NCBI GenBank assembly: GCA_031285525.1
Contig: JAITWB010000204.1
Location: 1 to 6,320 of the forward strand
Origin: Spirochaetaceae bacterium
Lineage (GTDB): Bacteria; Spirochaetota; Spirochaetia; Treponematales; Treponemataceae
DNA: 6,320 nt
Direction of reading: 5' to 3'
The notes beneath the pieces are model-generated. The model was given only the letters and a program-made list of their open reading frames with translations. It was not told where the DNA came from and did no database searches. Position numbers and translations under genes: made by a program. Numbering within the stretch: the first letter of the stretch is position 1; every line of letters begins with the position of its first letter. Positions 5,095 through 6,320 of the stretch are shown here, one piece after another.

Positions 5095-6320
5095 AAAAAT
5101 ACCCCGGACTGTCCAGATACGCCCCAATAGCAAGCCACACATTGATAAACATATTCTTGCGTTTCTTCGCATAAATCTCTGCCATGATGGCATCTTCTTC
5201 CGGTGATATTCGAACCCGCTCTAACTGAAAAGGATCCTCCACAGAAAAGCCCGACTCATCCGCAACTCCGCCCTGAATGACGGAAGTAACCCGGTAGTTT
5301 TTCTTCAACCCCATTGAAGTCTGAACAAGGGTCATCCCAAAAAGGGGAAGAAAATAATTTTCCGGCAAATCCCGCTGGTATATATCAAACCCCGGATTCT
5401 GGGGACGCTGTTCCAGATATATAAACCGCTCCGAAGCCTCTGCAGAAGACATCTCGCCTTCCGGCGGCACACAGGTAAAACGCACAATGGTTCCGGGCAT
5501 ACGAACAAGCAGACGGCGCTGTACCTCTTCTATCGAAGAAACAGCTTCCCCGTCCACTGCGATAATAACCTCCCCGGGTTTCAAACCGGCAAGGGATGAA
5601 CTTCCCCCAGGCATGACATAGAGAACCTCAGCCCTTGCATCCCGGCGGGTATTGCCAAAACTGCCTGTCCACCCATGAGAAACCTTTCCTCCCTCATGGA
5701 GGCGGTTGAGCTCCAACAGCAAATACTCGACAGGGATAGCGAAATTGAGCCCCTCATAGGGTTCGATTCCCGCAAAGACGATAGCCTGCACTGCGCCATC
5801 CTGATCGATAATCGGCCCCCCGGAATTTCCCGAGTTAATAGCCGCATCGATCTGGAGTACCCCGCCCAGAGAAAAGAGCTTTCTATTGACTGCAGACACA
5901 ATCCCCGAGGTAAGGGTACTATCCAGCCCCACAGGAGAACCTATAGCGTAAATCCTGTCACCCACCCCGATATCCGTAGACGAACCGAGGGAGAACACAT
6001 AAGGGGGCTCCACTTCGGTCTTGAGCAGAGCAAGATCAAACACCGGATCCCAGCCGACAACCCGGGCAGGAATGCGGGTATCAGGATCATCCGACATCTT
6101 TATATACAGCCTCGAATAGCCCTCATAAGTGGGATCTACCTCGCTGGAGATAACGTGATGGTTAGTCACAATATATCCCCGCTTATCGATAAAAAACCCC
6201 GAACCTATCACCCTATCAGCAAAACCCATCCCCTGCTGAACCCGGATTCCCCGGTCAACCCATATGGTCACCGTGCCCCGGATCATCTCCGAAACCTTTG
6301 CCGTCTCAGGAGGCAGCGAA
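5093..6320 (-). CDS. HtrA/DegP-type S1C serine protease (N-terminus beyond window)
   Basis: This is a trypsin-like envelope protease of the HtrA/Do family with one clear PDZ domain. The frame is open to the window edge, leaving 408 residues; the signal or anchor segment must lie outside. Numbering from the Met at 6284-6286, the catalytic triad is His44 (TNHHV), Asp84 (FDLALLKT) and Ser155 (GNSGGP), all intact. Also typical are IGSGFFID near 27-34 and the DRIYAIGSPVG loop at 110-120. The PDZ domain spans about 205-290, with PGGSSSLAGLKPGEVIIAVDG. About 105 further residues (295-397, ending YLDSPGYF) follow; they could be a degenerate second PDZ or a lineage-specific tail. That Met is unlikely to be the real start because coding sequence of the same character (LPPETAKVSE) precedes it. 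HtrA proteases degrade misfolded envelope proteins. It appears to be the most upstream visible gene of the operon. Confidence 0.95.
   Translation of the reverse strand, partial: SLPPETAKVSEMIRGTVTIWVDRGIRVQQGMGFADRVIGSGFFIDKRGYIVTNHHVISSEVDPTYEGYSRLYIKMSDDPDTRIPARVVGWDPVFDLALLKTEVEPPYVFSLGSSTDIGVGDRIYAIGSPVGLDSTLTSGIVSAVNRKLFSLGGVLQIDAAINSGNSGGPIIDQDGAVQAIVFAGIEPYEGLNFAIPVEYLLLELNRLHEGGKVSHGWTGSFGNTRRDARAEVLYVMPGGSSSLAGLKPGEVIIAVDGEAVSSIEEVQRRLLVRMPGTIVRFTCVPPEGEMSSAEASERFIYLEQRPQNPGFDIYQRDLPENYFLPLFGMTLVQTSMGLKKNYRVTSVIQGGVADESGFSVEDPFQLERVRISPEEDAIMAEIYAKKRKNMFINVWLAIGAYLDSPGYF

Overview
The window looks like a piece of bacterial chromosome with two parts. Positions 1-1025 are accessory DNA read on the + strand. 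Positions 1099-6320 are a tightly packed, GC-richer block (about 55% in lines I counted by hand) of four genes read on the - strand. A spirochaete of the Treponema/Spirochaeta group is my best guess, from an HtrA-type protease next to an SH3-like lipoprotein with a relaxed lipobox. This is inference, not proof, because no rRNA or other marker gene is present.

Positions 1-161 hold the last 52 codons of an unidentified + strand gene. Positions 162-502 are a strikingly AT-rich spacer (33% GC by hand count over 181-480). It carries two inverted repeats, a possible promoter and a possible decayed reading frame. Positions 503-979 encode a 158-residue XRE/Cro-type DNA-binding protein. It starts at TTG, and its acidic tail is built from four copies of a 24-bp tandem repeat preceded by a run of seven C. 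A long stem-loop at 978-1023 closes this unit and lies between the convergent XRE and ychJ-like genes.

The - strand block runs from right to left. It starts with a periplasmic S1C serine protease of the HtrA/DegP type, whose N-terminus lies beyond position 6320. Next comes a 475-codon predicted lipoprotein with a bacterial SH3-like region (9-nt gap). Then comes an ABC-F ATPase whose GTG start overlaps the lipoprotein stop by one base (TAGTG). Last is a YchJ-like SEC-C zinc-motif protein after a 41-nt gap. The spacing suggests one operon with translational coupling. The first two products would act in the envelope (proteolysis and an unknown SH3-dependent function). The last two would act in the cytosol: ribosome-associated ATPase activity and a protein whose SEC-C motifs often mark contact with the translation or export machinery.

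No complete new system such as a defence island, CRISPR array or transposon can be demonstrated. The most unusual elements are the repeat-tailed XRE gene, with a C-tract that could switch its tail from acidic to strongly basic, and the structured lipoprotein/ABC-F junction.
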